Assembly: GCF_017830045.1 (NCBI RefSeq)
Contig: NZ_JAEDXU010000004.1
Coordinates: forward strand, 248,001 to 312,000
From: Enterococcus larvae
GTDB lineage: Bacteria > Bacillota > Bacilli > Lactobacillales > Enterococcaceae
DNA length: 64,000 nt
Direction of reading: 5' to 3'
The notes below the pieces were generated by a model. It was not told the origin of the DNA, ran no database searches, and saw only the letters and a program-made list of their open reading frames with translations. A program made the position numbers and the translations under genes. Below are positions 9,195 through 19,379 of this stretch, piece after piece. The stretch's first letter is position 1; the number at the start of each line of letters is the position of its first letter.

Positions 9195-9229
9195 ACAAAA
9201 AAGACCTTGAAGAAATTCTTCAAGGTCTT
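9195..9229 (-). terminator. Terminator of the str operon after tuf
   Basis: A 14-bp perfect stem (9201-9214 with 9216-9229) followed on the minus strand by six T residues. It closes the rpsL-rpsG-fusA-tuf transcript. Confidence 0.9.
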
Positions 9230-9287
9230 ACGTCCGAGTACACCGACTTTTCCAAGTCAGATTTAATGCATATATTTTAATCGAAAA

Positions 9288-10475
9288 TTATTTAACGATT
9301 TCAGATACAACGCCTGAACCAACAGTACGTCCGCCTTCACGAATAGAGAAACGAGTTCCGTCTTCAATCGCGATTGGATGGATAAGTTCAACGTCCATAG
9401 CTACGTTATCACCAGGCATTACCATTTCAGTTCCTTCTGGCAATTCAACTACACCAGTTACGTCAGTTGTACGGAAGTAGAACTGAGGACGGTAGTTAGT
9501 GAAGAATGGAGTATGACGTCCACCTTCTTCTTTTGATAATACGTAAACTTCTGCTTTAAATTTAGTATGTGGAGTGATTGAAGCTGGTTTAGCCAATACT
9601 TGTCCACGTTCGATGTCTTCACGTGCTACACCACGTAGTAAAGCACCGATGTTGTCGCCTGCTTCAGCGTAATCCAACAATTTACGGAACATTTCAACAC
9701 CTGTAACAGTTGTTTTAGATGTTTCTTCTTGGATACCAACGATTTCGATTTCGTCACCAACGCGAACTTGTCCACGTTCAACACGACCTGTAGCAACAGT
9801 ACCACGACCAGTGATTGAGAATACATCCTCAACTGGCATCATGAATGGTTTGTCAGTGTCACGTTCTGGAGTTGGGATATACTCGTCAACTGCAGCCATC
9901 AATTCAAGAATTTTTTCTTCGTATGAAGCGTCTCCTTCAAGAGCTTTCAACGCAGAACCAGCGATAACTGGAGTGTCATCACCTGGGAAGTCGTATTCTG
10001 ACAACAGGTCACGAACTTCCATTTCTACTAATTCAAGTAATTCTTCGTCATCTACCATATCCATTTTGTTTAAGAAAACAACGATGTATGGTACACCAAC
10101 GTTACGAGACAACAGGATGTGCTCACGAGTTTGAGGCATAGGGCCATCAGCAGCAGATACTACTAAGATAGCTCCATCCATTTGTGCAGCACCAGTGATC
10201 ATGTTCTTAACGTAGTCCGCGTGTCCTGGGCAGTCAACGTGCGCATAGTGACGTGCGTCTGTTTCGTACTCGATGTGAGACGTGTTGATTGTGATTCCAC
10301 GTTCTTTTTCTTCCGGAGCGTTATCGATATCAGCATAGCTTGCAGCTTCTCCGCCACCAGCTTTAGCTAGTACAGTTGCAATTGCAGCAGTTAATGTAGT
10401 TTTACCATGGTCAACGTGTCCGATAGTACCAATGTTTACATGGGGTTTAGAACGGTCAAATTTTTCTTTAGCCAT
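9288..10475 (-). CDS. tuf: Elongation factor Tu
   Basis: EF-Tu (395 aa) delivers aminoacyl-tRNA to the ribosome as a GTPase. G1 GHVDHGKTT (about 19-27), the switch [10 protein letters not shown], and NKMD are all intact, followed by domains 2 and 3 of normal length. Last gene of the str operon, 213 bp after fusA; a gap of this size often holds an additional tuf promoter, but no convincing one was read. Good AGGAGG site before the ATG. Confidence 0.98.
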   Translation of the reverse strand: MAKEKFDRSKPHVNIGTIGHVDHGKTTLTAAIATVLAKAGGGEAASYADIDNAPEEKERGITINTSHIEYETDARHYAHVDCPGHADYVKNMITGAAQMDGAILVVSAADGPMPQTREHILLSRNVGVPYIVVFLNKMDMVDDEELLELVEMEVRDLLSEYDFPGDDTPVIAGSALKALEGDASYEEKILELMAAVDEYIPTPERDTDKPFMMPVEDVFSITGRGTVATGRVERGQVRVGDEIEIVGIQEETSKTTVTGVEMFRKLLDYAEAGDNIGALLRGVAREDIERGQVLAKPASITPHTKFKAEVYVLSKEEGGRHTPFFTNYRPQFYFRTTDVTGVVELPEGTEMVMPGDNVAMDVELIHPIAIEDGTRFSIREGGRTVGSGVVSEIVK

Positions 10476-10688
10476 TTTAAAATGTTCCTCCTAAAATCAA
10501 TTGATTATTTTTTTATCTGATAGGCAGTTCAACGACTGCCTGATCATCTTTAATTATTTTACCTGAAATCCTGAAAAAAGCCTAGTCTAAAAGCAGACCC
10601 TTTAAGAAAATTGAATATACAATCATTTTCAAGCTGTCGTTTTGGTTATGCCCTCAACGAATCAGTACTTAAAAATCAATCGCATTTA

Positions 10689-12776
10689 TTATTCAGATTT
10701 CCCGCCGTTTTTCTTGATGATTTCTTCTTGGATAGACTTAGGTACATCTTCATAGTGGTCAAATACCATCATAAATGTTCCGCGTCCTTGTGTTGCTGAA
10801 CGTAGTGTAGTTGCATATCCGAACATTTCAGCCAATGGAACGATCGCATTAACGATCTGTGAGTTACCATGAGCTTCCATACCTTCAACACGTCCACGAC
10901 GACTTGTTACGTGTCCCATGATATCACCTAAGTAATCTTCCGGTACAGTAACTGTAACTTTCATCATCGGTTCTAGAATTGCCGGATTTGCTTTCTTAGC
11001 TGCAGCACGAAGTGCCATAGAAGCAGCTACACGGAAGGCAGTTTCATTGGAATCGACATCATGGTAAGAACCATCATAAAGCTTCGCTTTGATATCAACC
11101 AATGGATAACCAGCAAGAACACCGTTGTTCATTGCTTCTGATAATCCTTTTTCAACAGCAGGGATGTATTCACGAGGAACCACACCACCAACGATTGCGT
11201 TTTCGAATTCGAAGCCTTTACCTTCTTCGTTCGGTGTAAACTCAACCCATACGTGACCGTATTGACCTTTACCACCAGACTGACGGACAAATTTACCTTC
11301 AGCTTGAGTAAGAGGCGCACGGAATGTTTCACGGTATGATACTTGAGGAGCACCAACGTTGGCTTCAACTTTGAATTCACGTCTCATTCTGTCTACCAAT
11401 ACGTCCAAGTGAAGTTCTCCCATACCTGAGATAACTGTTTCACCTGTTTCAACGTTTGTTTCAACACGGAATGAAGGATCTTCTTCTGCAAGTTTTTGCA
11501 GAGCCACACCCATTTTATCTTGGTCAGCTTTTGATTTAGGCTCAACAGCAACCTGGATAACTGGTTCTGGGAATTCGATAGACTCAAGAATAACCGGCGC
11601 GTCTAACGCACACAATGTATCTCCAGTAGTAGTATCTTTCAGACCTACCGCAGCAGCGATATCTCCTGAATATACTTTATCGATTTCTTTACGTGTGTTT
11701 GCATGCATCTGCAGGATACGACCGATACGCTCTTTTTTGTCTTTAGAAGCGTTCAATACATATGAACCACTTTCAAGGACACCAGAGTATACACGGAAGA
11801 ATGTCAGACGACCTACGAATGGATCAGTCATAACTTTAAATGCCAATGAAGCAAATGGACCTTCGTCATCAGCCGGACGAGTTGTTTCTTCGTCTGTCTT
11901 CACATCCACACCTTTGATAGCGTCGATGTCAAGTGGTGACGGCAGGTAGTCAAGTACTGCATCAAGCATCAATTGAACACCTTTATTTTTGAAGGCTGAA
12001 CCAGCTAATACTGGGAAGAATTCAACTCTGATTGTCGCTGCACGGATACCCGCTTTCAGCTCTTCTTCAGTGATTTCTTCACCTTCAAGATATTTCATCA
12101 TCAAGTCTTCGTCTGTTTCAGCAACAGCTTCAACCAATTTTTCGCGCCATTCAGTTGCTAAGTCCATATAATCTTCTGGAATCTCAGTTTCTTGAATGTC
12201 TGTTCCCAAATCGTTTGTGTAGATTTCCGCTTTCATCTTAACTAGGTCAATGATTCCAGTGAAGTCATCTTCAGCACCGATTGGTAATTGAATTGGGTGA
12301 GCGTTCGCTTGTAAACGGTCATGTAGTGAGTTTACTGAATATAAGAAGTCCGCACCGATCTTATCCATTTTGTTACAGAATACGATACGTGGTACTTTAT
12401 ACTCAGTAGCCTGACGCCAAACTGTTTCCGTTTGAGGCTCAACACCTGATTGTGAATCAAGAACTGTTACCGCGCCATCCAATACACGCAATGAACGTTG
12501 TACTTCGATTGTGAAGTCCACGTGTCCTGGTGTATCGATGATGTTTACACGGAAGCCATTCCATTCTGCCGTTGTCGCAGCAGATGTGATGGTAATACCA
12601 CGTTCTTGTTCCTGTTCCATCCAGTCCATCTGTGAAGCACCTTCGTGCGTTTCACCGATTTTATGGATTTTACCAGTATAGTAAAGGATACGCTCTGTTG
12701 TTGTTGTTTTACCAGCATCAACGTGAGCCATGATCCCTATATTACGAGTTTTTTCCAGTGAAAATTCTCTTGCCAT
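10689..12776 (-). CDS. fusA: Elongation factor G
   Basis: EF-G (695 aa, normal length) catalyses ribosomal translocation. G1 [15 protein letters not shown], switch [11 protein letters not shown] and NKMD are intact, and domains II-V including the conserved [10 protein letters not shown] and C-terminal [10 protein letters not shown] region are complete. Third gene of the str operon; 87 bp to rpsG. No frameshift or fusidic-acid-type truncation was noticed. Confidence 0.98.
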   Translation of the reverse strand: MAREFSLEKTRNIGIMAHVDAGKTTTTERILYYTGKIHKIGETHEGASQMDWMEQEQERGITITSAATTAEWNGFRVNIIDTPGHVDFTIEVQRSLRVLDGAVTVLDSQSGVEPQTETVWRQATEYKVPRIVFCNKMDKIGADFLYSVNSLHDRLQANAHPIQLPIGAEDDFTGIIDLVKMKAEIYTNDLGTDIQETEIPEDYMDLATEWREKLVEAVAETDEDLMMKYLEGEEITEEELKAGIRAATIRVEFFPVLAGSAFKNKGVQLMLDAVLDYLPSPLDIDAIKGVDVKTDEETTRPADDEGPFASLAFKVMTDPFVGRLTFFRVYSGVLESGSYVLNASKDKKERIGRILQMHANTRKEIDKVYSGDIAAAVGLKDTTTGDTLCALDAPVILESIEFPEPVIQVAVEPKSKADQDKMGVALQKLAEEDPSFRVETNVETGETVISGMGELHLDVLVDRMRREFKVEANVGAPQVSYRETFRAPLTQAEGKFVRQSGGKGQYGHVWVEFTPNEEGKGFEFENAIVGGVVPREYIPAVEKGLSEAMNNGVLAGYPLVDIKAKLYDGSYHDVDSNETAFRVAASMALRAAAKKANPAILEPMMKVTVTVPEDYLGDIMGHVTSRRGRVEGMEAHGNSQIVNAIVPLAEMFGYATTLRSATQGRGTFMMVFDHYEDVPKSIQEEIIKKNGGKSE

Positions 12777-12863
12777 CTCAGCTTGTATCTCCTCTCTCTA
12801 GTAAAATCAATGGTAAATAACTATTCTGCCATACTCATTTTAATGGTGTATGCAGAGAGGGTC

Positions 12864-13334
12864 TTACCAGCGATAATGTGCAAACGCACGGTTGGCATCT
12901 GCCATTTTATGTGTGTCTTCACGTTTCTTAACTGAAGCGCCAGTGTTATTGGCAGCATCCATCAATTCTTTCGCAAGACGTTGTTCCATTGTGTGCTCTC
13001 CACGCAGACGTGCGTAGTTAACAACCCAACGAAGACCTAAAGTCGTACGACGTTCCGGACGAACTTCAACCGGTACTTGATAGTTAGAACCCCCAACACG
13101 GCGAGCTTTTACTTCAAGAACAGGCATAACATTCTTCATTGCTTGTTCAAAAACTTCCAATGGATCGTTACCTGTAGATTCTTTGATGATATCAAATGAA
13201 TTATAGATAATATTAGCAGCAATCCCGCGTTTACCGTCAACCATTACACGGTTGATCAAGCGAGTTACTAATTTTGAGTTATAAATTGGATCTGGTAAAA
13301 CATCACGTTTTGCAACAGGACCTTTACGAGGCAT
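12864..13334 (-). CDS. rpsG: 30S ribosomal protein S7
   Basis: S7 (156 aa) nucleates assembly of the small-subunit head and lies at the E site. It begins [16 protein letters not shown] and contains the conserved [15 protein letters not shown] segment (about residues 82-96). Second gene of the str operon, 56 bp after rpsL. AGGAGG-type site upstream of the ATG. Confidence 0.98.
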   Translation of the reverse strand: MPRKGPVAKRDVLPDPIYNSKLVTRLINRVMVDGKRGIAANIIYNSFDIIKESTGNDPLEVFEQAMKNVMPVLEVKARRVGGSNYQVPVEVRPERRTTLGLRWVVNYARLRGEHTMEQRLAKELMDAANNTGASVKKREDTHKMADANRAFAHYRW

Positions 13335-13390
13335 CCGTAACTCCTCCTTCCAAACTATATTCTTTTTGTAATATATGAGTTAATGTCAAA

Positions 13391-13810
13391 TTAATTAGCA
13401 GCTTTAGGTCTCTTAGTACCATATTTAGAGCGGCTTTGTTTACGGTCAGTAACACCGGCAGTATCAAGCGCACCACGAACGATATGGTAACGTACCCCTG
13501 GTAAATCCTTTACACGTCCACCACGCAGCAATACAACACTATGTTCTTGCAGGTTATGGCCGATCCCTGGGATATAAGCTGTAACTTCGATTAGGTTTGA
13601 CAAACGAACACGGGCATATTTACGCAAAGCTGAGTTCGGTTTTTTAGGTGTCATTGTTCCCACACGTGTACATACCCCACGTTTTTGCGGTGAGTTCACG
13701 TTTGTTTGAGTTTTCTTAAAGCTATTATATCCTTTGTTCAACGCTGGTGAAGTAGATTTCTCCACCTTTGATTTACGAGGCTTACGTACTAATTGGTTAA
13801 TTGTAGGCAT
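13391..13810 (-). CDS. rpsL: 30S ribosomal protein S12
   Basis: S12 (139 aa) is part of the decoding site. The motif [17 protein letters not shown] carries the two lysines where streptomycin resistance mutations arise; both are lysine here, as is the second site in [13 protein letters not shown], so the protein looks streptomycin sensitive. First gene of the str operon, with the promoter about 165 bp upstream. Confidence 0.98.
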   Translation of the reverse strand: MPTINQLVRKPRKSKVEKSTSPALNKGYNSFKKTQTNVNSPQKRGVCTRVGTMTPKKPNSALRKYARVRLSNLIEVTAYIPGIGHNLQEHSVVLLRGGRVKDLPGVRYHIVRGALDTAGVTDRKQSRSKYGTKRPKAAN

Positions 13811-13971
13811 TCCTTGTTTTCCTCCTTCCTCAATTCGCTTCTAGTCCCACACATCCAGGTGGTTCTTTTTTCGCGATAAAAAATAATGCATTCATGCATC
13901 CTTTATCAAATATGCTTTGATAGACAGTCAGCACGTCTCTTTAAGAGACCTGTACATAAAGCACCTTTGCT

Positions 13972-14000
13972 AGAATATCATGATAATCTATAGCTGTCAA
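13972..14000 (-). promoter_or_regulatory. str operon promoter
   Basis: Minus strand: -35 TTGACA (13995-14000), 17 bp, -10 TATTCT (13972-13977). The leader downstream contains a short hairpin GTCTC-TTTAA-GAGAC (13935-13949). The 330-bp gap to rpiA is shared by both divergent genes. Confidence 0.75.
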
Positions 14001-14140
14001 CCTTTTCCTAAGTTTTTCCGCCATGTTTTTTGACCTTCTTTTTTTTAATTAAAATTTACTTCATTTATGAAATCGTTCTATCTTTTCCCTTGGAGAAACG
14101 GTACAATTATTTTGATAAAACGAAAGGAGCAGGCACTGAA

Positions 14141-14824
14141 ATGAATCTTAAGCAAATGGCTGGTATTGAAGCATCAACGTACGTAAAAAACGGTATGATC
14201 GTCGGGCTTGGTACAGGCTCGACAGCAAAGTATATGGTTGACGAAATCGGACGTAGAGTAAAAGAAGAAAATCTCGAAATCATCGGCGTCACTACTTCGA
14301 AAGCAACAGAGAAGCAGGCATTGGAACTTGGTATCCCTTTAAAAAGCATCGACGAGGTTCCTTATGTAGACGTTACGATCGATGGAGCAGATGAAGTCAG
14401 TGCTGATTTCCATGGCATAAAAGGCGGTGGTGCCGCTCTGCTTTTCGAGAAAATCGTTGCCACCTACTCTAAAAAGAATATATGGATCGTTGACGAATCA
14501 AAGCAGGTTGAAAAACTAGGCGCTTTTCCATTACCAGTGGAAGTCATTCCTTACGGCAGTCAGCAATTGATGCGTATTTTCGAAGAGAAAGGCTTTCATC
14601 CTACCCTTCGTGAGACAGATGAACATACTACACTTGTGACAGACGGTGGTCACCATATCATCGATCTTCATCTGGATGTAATAGAAGACCCTCTTGCATT
14701 AGGAGATTATCTGGATCGATTAGTAGGCGTAGTTGAACATGGACTCTTTTTACAGGTTGTTTCTACTGTGATCATCGGCAGCGAAGCAGGGCCGAAAACG
14801 ATTCACAATCCAAATGCAGAATAA
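14141..14824 (+). CDS. rpiA: Ribose-5-phosphate isomerase A
   Basis: RpiA (227 aa) interconverts ribose 5-phosphate and ribulose 5-phosphate in the pentose phosphate pathway. The phosphate-binding [11 protein letters not shown] (about 23-33), the catalytic DGADEVS (about 83-89), [14 protein letters not shown] and DESK are all present. The ATG at 14141 is chosen because AAAGGAG lies 11 bp upstream; a reading frame extends further upstream but lacks such a site. Divergent from the str operon; 59 bp upstream of the recombinase-like gene. Confidence 0.96.
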   Translation: MNLKQMAGIEASTYVKNGMIVGLGTGSTAKYMVDEIGRRVKEENLEIIGVTTSKATEKQALELGIPLKSIDEVPYVDVTIDGADEVSADFHGIKGGGAALLFEKIVATYSKKNIWIVDESKQVEKLGAFPLPVEVIPYGSQQLMRIFEEKGFHPTLRETDEHTTLVTDGGHHIIDLHLDVIEDPLALGDYLDRLVGVVEHGLFLQVVSTVIIGSEAGPKTIHNPNAE

Positions 14825-14883
14825 TTTGACACTAAATAACAGTGTCAGCTATCAGTGAAAATAATCTATAGGAGAAAGACGCA

Positions 14884-15474
14884 ATGAATTTAATCGGTTA
14901 TGCGCGAACAACAATCAATGAAAATGATTTAGATGCACAGCTCTCTCTCTTATCGAAATTCGGCTGTGACAAAATCTATCAGGAGACCTTTGAGCTTACC
15001 GGCGACAGAGCCTGTGCTTCTTTACTTGATTCAGTGGTTGCTGATTTGGAAGAGGACGATACACTGGTGATCTGCCGCTTGAACTATCTGGGCAAATCTA
15101 CAAGACAGTTAACAGAATTAACGCAATTATTCGAAACGAACAATATTCATCTTGTCAGCTTAGAAGAAAACATAGATACTCGAGGTATAGAAGGCACAGT
15201 CTATTTTCGATTAATGGACGGACTGGCTCGCATGGAATGCGAACTGCTGAAGGAACGGACCTTAGTGGGATTAACAAACGCCCGCAAAAAAGGGAAAGTC
15301 GGCGGGCGACCAAAGACAAATAAAAAAACGGTTCTTAAAATTCGGAAAATGTACTACGAAAAGCAGGAAACAGTTCAAGCCATTGCAACGAAATGCAACG
15401 TCTCTTTGGGTACTTGCTACAAATACATCAATTTATCCGAAGAGGATCTTAAGAAACTGACCAGTCCCTCTTAA
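14884..15474 (+). CDS. Serine recombinase homologue with altered active site
   Basis: A 196-aa protein of the resolvase/invertase family by length and order: N-terminal catalytic fold, long helix with ECELLKERTLVGLTNARKKGKVGGRPK, and a C-terminal helix-turn-helix (about 165-187). The catalytic positions are wrong: family YARVS reads YARTT here, so the nucleophilic serine (position 10) is threonine, and the conserved LDRLGRS reads LNYLGKS, losing two arginines of the active site. It therefore probably cannot cut DNA and may act as a DNA-binding regulator. No inverted repeats or transposase lie nearby. It follows rpiA by 59 bp and ends in a terminator, so it may be read from the rpiA promoter. 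Confidence 0.8.
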   Translation: MNLIGYARTTINENDLDAQLSLLSKFGCDKIYQETFELTGDRACASLLDSVVADLEEDDTLVICRLNYLGKSTRQLTELTQLFETNNIHLVSLEENIDTRGIEGTVYFRLMDGLARMECELLKERTLVGLTNARKKGKVGGRPKTNKKTVLKIRKMYYEKQETVQAIATKCNVSLGTCYKYINLSEEDLKKLTSPS

Positions 15475-15498
15475 CCCTTATTGCATTAGCTAATTTAG

Positions 15499-15537
15499 GA
15501 TGCAGCACTCGTCGATGTGACCGTGCTGCATCTTTTT
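15499..15537 (+). terminator. Terminator after rpiA and recombinase-like gene
   Basis: A 10-bp perfect stem (15499-15508 with 15523-15532) with 14-nt loop, followed by five T residues. Confidence 0.85.
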
Positions 15538-15782
15538 CCATCTCAATCAACCAAGCCTTTGCTGATTTTAAATAGAACAAGACAACATTTCTTCGCCCCC
15601 ATTTACATCCCACCAATGCTTCGCCATATCAGTTCCCTGTCTTATATAATTGATTCTGCTTTAATATAGTAGTTTTTCTAATGCCAAGTCCAATTATTTT
15701 CAGTATATTTACACAAAAACCAGACGTTTTTATTTCTCTTTTATACTTTTTCACTTAAATTCTACCCTTTCATGAATTTTCA
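15538..15782. other. Gap before gpmA without recognised feature
   Basis: AT-rich stretch with no reading frame that has a ribosome binding site and no strong hairpin. Only the gpmA promoter at its right end was recognised. Confidence 0.5.
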
Positions 15783-15812
15783 TTGGAAATTGCTAATGAA
15801 ACATTGTACAAT
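15783..15812 (+). promoter_or_regulatory. Probable gpmA promoter
   Basis: -35 TTGGAA (15783-15788), 18-bp spacer, -10 TACAAT (15807-15812), 47 bp before the gpmA start. Confidence 0.55.
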
Positions 15813-15859
15813 AAACAAGGAATGAAATTTTCAGAAACTATATACAAAGGAGACTTATC

Positions 15860-16546
15860 ATGCCAAAATTAGTTTTTTCTCGTCACGGACTAAGTGAATG
15901 GAATGCATTAAACCAATTTACTGGATGGGTTGATGTAGATTTAGCACCAGAAGGTATCGAAGAAGCAGTCGAAGGCGGACGTAAAATCAAAGAAGCCGGA
16001 ATCGAATTTGATATTGCTTACACTTCAGTTTTGAAGCGCGCAATCAAAACATGTAACCTATTATTGGAAAACTCAGATCAACTATGGGTTCCACAAGTAA
16101 AATCATGGCGCTTAAATGAACGTCACTATGGTAAATTGCAAGGATTGAACAAAAAAGAAACCGCTGAAAAATATGGAGACGAACAGGTTCATATCTGGCG
16201 TCGTTCTTACGACACTCTTCCTCCACTATTGGAAGCAACTGATCCTGAATCAGCAGCTAACGACCGTCGTTATGCAATGCTTGATCAACGTGATGTACCA
16301 GGCGGAGAAAACCTGAAAGTTACTTTGGAACGTGCATTGCCTTTCTGGCAAGATGAAATCGCTCCTGCTTTACTAGATAACAAAACTGTTTTAGTTGCAG
16401 CACACGGTAACTCTTTACGTGCATTAGCTAAACACATCGAAGGAATCTCTGATGATGACATCATGGATCTTGAAATCCCAACTGGTCAGCCTCTTGTTTA
16501 TGATTTGAACGATGATTTGACAGTTGCGAAGAAATACTACTTATAA
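15860..16546 (+). CDS. gpmA: 2,3-bisphosphoglycerate-dependent phosphoglycerate mutase
   Basis: GpmA (228 aa) converts 3- to 2-phosphoglycerate in glycolysis. The phosphohistidine motif is SRHGLSEWN (His9 region), followed by [18 protein letters not shown], the [12 protein letters not shown] segment and the second histidine in [10 protein letters not shown]. Length fits the cofactor-dependent family. A strong AAAGGAG site precedes the ATG; the codon usage is that of a highly expressed gene. Monocistronic, with its own promoter and terminator. Confidence 0.97.
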   Translation: MPKLVFSRHGLSEWNALNQFTGWVDVDLAPEGIEEAVEGGRKIKEAGIEFDIAYTSVLKRAIKTCNLLLENSDQLWVPQVKSWRLNERHYGKLQGLNKKETAEKYGDEQVHIWRRSYDTLPPLLEATDPESAANDRRYAMLDQRDVPGGENLKVTLERALPFWQDEIAPALLDNKTVLVAAHGNSLRALAKHIEGISDDDIMDLEIPTGQPLVYDLNDDLTVAKKYYL

Positions 16547-16552
16547 GCAAAG

Positions 16553-16590
16553 AAAAACCTCGTTCTGAGTAAATCAGAACGAGGTTTTTT
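16553..16590 (+). terminator. gpmA terminator
   Basis: A 16-bp stem (16553-16568 with 16574-16589) with loop GTAAA and flanking A and T runs, so it can act in both directions and may also stop the convergent CAP-protein gene. Confidence 0.9.
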
Positions 16591-16678
16591 ATTGTAGTTA
16601 AAGGAGCTGCTGAAATCTTGCGGCGCCTATGCTGCGATAGCAAATCGAATCGACAACGCTTCTGTCAGCTTTTCTTAC

Positions 16679-19114
16679 CTATTTTGAATACTTGAAGCTC
16701 ACATAATAAGGCGCTCCTGCTTTACGGTTCGTCAGATGCACATACACATACGACCCTGCCTCATAACTTAGCGGCAGATTACCACCTGTTCCAGCACTTT
16801 TCCCACCTTGTGCACAATTGGCAAAGTAATACCCTCTCCATTGGGTATCATCATAAAAATTCGTTTCTATTCTGTGACTTGAAGTGGCTGTGTCCTGTGA
16901 CCAAAGACTCTGCACATCATATTTAGCTGTTTCAGGCGCTTTAAATTTGATCCAGCCTGTTTGATTGGCATAAATGGTACCCATGCCAAAACCCATACCG
17001 AAATTTACTTCTACTTCTGCAGCCGTTTCCTGTGTCTGCCCTAAAGAAAACACCTCAACTTCTATAAGCTCTTCCTGATTACTTCCACTCATCTCTTTAA
17101 TGCGAATGGTTGTTTTCCCAGGCGTTTTCCCGATGATTTTAAAACGATTAGCACCATCACTAACAACTTCAGCAATCGTTTCATCATCAGAAAAATACTG
17201 AACATCATTTGCTTTTGTTGTATAACTATCGACCGTGTATGAGAAGGACACTGAGTTGCCTGGATTCAGCAACGGCTTATATCTATATGGAATCGTTATT
17301 TGCTTAGTGTAAATAGGTTGCGCATCTTTCGTCGTTCGTTGTAGAACAAAATAAAACGGTTCGCCATCCATATTTGTAGAAAGCTTCAAATAGATATACT
17401 CTCCGGCACCATAGTAAACTGGCGCTTTTGACGATACCGAGGATGAATTAGACGTTCTTCTGTGCGCTGAATAATACCCCAAAGAACGATTCTCCCATTC
17501 ATTATAGAAATTAATTTCTGATTTTTGATTGACTACATTGTTTCCATTCAATCCGCCTGCCAATGAATACATAGCTGCTTCATCCGCTTTGAATTTCACC
17601 CATCCTGTTTGATTGACGAAAATCCGAGAAGACTGACTGCTGGCTGCCGTAAAGCCTGGATTGATCTCAGGTGCATCCTCTTTTGTCGTTCCTGGTTGAA
17701 CGGTTGCAACAGAAGCCTTGATGGTTTTGCTGATTTTTCCATCCTCTGTTTTAGCTGTAATCGTGACACTACTTCCTGTAGCAGTTTTTGCTGTAAGAAT
17801 TCCTTCTTGAGACACACTGACTAAATTAGCATTGGAGCTGCTCCAGATTATTTTCCCTGCATATTCCGCATCCTCTGGTGAGTATGTTAAGTTCAGCTTT
17901 CGTTCTTCACCCTGTTGCATTTTGATAAAGGACTCCTCAAAATTGATGTCTTCCAACGGTACTTTGTATTCCTTATTCAAATCATACAGTCTCGTTGTAT
18001 ATTCATAAGAATCTTGTTTTCCACTCAGGCCTTCCACTTTAACAGTGAATTCATCACCTTCCGCATAACTGATTTCATCCGGTGCAAAGACTACGGTATC
18101 ATAGCCCCAGCTATTTGCCGCAACTGTAAATTCACCATCTTTTTGTGTATTTGAAAAGTGCCATTCCTGACCACTTTTATTATTTGTCATTGTGACCTTC
18201 AACTTGTTCTGGTCAAAATCGTAACCATTTGAATTAAAACTTGCGGACCACCGAAGATTATAGCTATATTTTTTCATACTTTGTAAAGGAAAAACTGATT
18301 CTGTCGGCCAAGTAACAATCGAATCATCAGATACAGTATACGAACCATCTCCTTGAGCATAAAGGGCAGCTGAGTATTCAACCTCTCTTCTTTCAGGAAC
18401 ATCCAGCTGGGCAAACCCAAAGCCGATCGTTTGATACCACGGATTCAAAACAATTCTCCGGTGACCAACAGTTTGATTTCCATTACCATAATCAAACATA
18501 TATAAATCACTATACTCGTTTAGGGTTGGTACTGCTTCTCCGTAAAACGGACTGCGAACGCTCCGCGCTAAATTGCTTAAACGAGCACCATTAGAAGCTT
18601 CCTGCCAAAATTGATCCGTCATTCCCGTCGGTTTCGGATATTTCGTTCCGATATAATGATCGATCACGCGAAGTGAAGCGATTCCTACTGCAGCATGCTG
18701 GGCAGTACTTACCCTTGCTGGTGAGACTGTAACAGGAGTCAGGCCTGCGCTCTCCCGTAACAGATTAATATAATCTGTTGCATTTTCCAATGTAGATGAC
18801 TTGAACGTCCCTGTCGTATACTGATCCGGACCAATGATTGGTGCAACATCGAATTTATCATCAACAGCTTCCTTGCTACGTATCTCTTTATACCTTTTCT
18901 GATAGTCTTGAATTTTCCTTACCTGTTCTACAGAAAAATCTGTCGCTGTCGAGGCACTCAAAGGATTTATCGAGCTATCTGCCGACACTTCCGTTCGTCC
19001 CTCTTCAATCACACCCTCAACAGGTATCTGTGTTTCATCTGCAAACACCATTCCATCGTGACACGTCAGAACAGCTAACACAGCCGCACCAAATAACCAT
19101 TTTTTCTTTTTCAT
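16679..19114 (-). CDS. Secreted CAP-domain protein with Ig-like repeats
   Basis: An 811-aa exported protein: signal peptide (MKKKKWLFGAAVLAVLTC, cleavage near VFA-DE). A CAP/SCP-like domain spans about 120-260 (INLLRESAGLTPVTVS, AQHAAVGIA, VGHRRIVLNPWYQTIGFG). Then an Ig-like region, a Big2-like domain (about 395-470, WSSSNANLVSVSQEGILTAK), a beta domain of pre-peptidase C-terminal type (GWVKFKADEAAMYS), a second Big2-like segment (ETIAEVVSDGANRFKIIGKTPG) and a second PPC-like domain to the end. No LPXTG motif or membrane anchor is present, so it should be released or bound non-covalently. Enzymatic activity is not evident. Single gene, convergent with gpmA. Confidence 0.8.
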   Translation of the reverse strand: MKKKKWLFGAAVLAVLTCHDGMVFADETQIPVEGVIEEGRTEVSADSSINPLSASTATDFSVEQVRKIQDYQKRYKEIRSKEAVDDKFDVAPIIGPDQYTTGTFKSSTLENATDYINLLRESAGLTPVTVSPARVSTAQHAAVGIASLRVIDHYIGTKYPKPTGMTDQFWQEASNGARLSNLARSVRSPFYGEAVPTLNEYSDLYMFDYGNGNQTVGHRRIVLNPWYQTIGFGFAQLDVPERREVEYSAALYAQGDGSYTVSDDSIVTWPTESVFPLQSMKKYSYNLRWSASFNSNGYDFDQNKLKVTMTNNKSGQEWHFSNTQKDGEFTVAANSWGYDTVVFAPDEISYAEGDEFTVKVEGLSGKQDSYEYTTRLYDLNKEYKVPLEDINFEESFIKMQQGEERKLNLTYSPEDAEYAGKIIWSSSNANLVSVSQEGILTAKTATGSSVTITAKTEDGKISKTIKASVATVQPGTTKEDAPEINPGFTAASSQSSRIFVNQTGWVKFKADEAAMYSLAGGLNGNNVVNQKSEINFYNEWENRSLGYYSAHRRTSNSSSVSSKAPVYYGAGEYIYLKLSTNMDGEPFYFVLQRTTKDAQPIYTKQITIPYRYKPLLNPGNSVSFSYTVDSYTTKANDVQYFSDDETIAEVVSDGANRFKIIGKTPGKTTIRIKEMSGSNQEELIEVEVFSLGQTQETAAEVEVNFGMGFGMGTIYANQTGWIKFKAPETAKYDVQSLWSQDTATSSHRIETNFYDDTQWRGYYFANCAQGGKSAGTGGNLPLSYEAGSYVYVHLTNRKAGAPYYVSFKYSK

Positions 19115-19327
19115 GTTATTTCCTCCTTTTTATTCGTAACTTACATACCCAACTTGTGTAAGTTTACAACTAAAATAATAACATACGTTTTGCACAAAAA
19201 AATATTTTTTCGATTTTTTTGAATGTTTTCGACTTCAAAGAATATTTTAATCGAAAACACTACAATCAATTATTTATTCATCGAAAGATCTCCAATCACT
19301 ATCTTGCTGCTCATTAACTGTTCAAAC

Positions 19328-19376
19328 AAAAAAATACTCCAGAACACAGTTTAATCATGCTCTGGAGTATTTTTTA
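19328..19376 (-). terminator. Terminator of the GH1 gene
   Basis: Stem ATACTCCAGA (19334-19343) with TCTGGAGTAT (19361-19370), flanked by A and T runs. On the minus strand it ends the phospho-beta-glucosidase transcript. Confidence 0.85.
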
Positions 19377-19379
19377 TTA

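Noticed and set aside
14884-15474. Recombinase as evidence of a transposon or inversion system
   Set aside because: Active-site residues are lost and no inverted repeats, res site or transposase was found around it.
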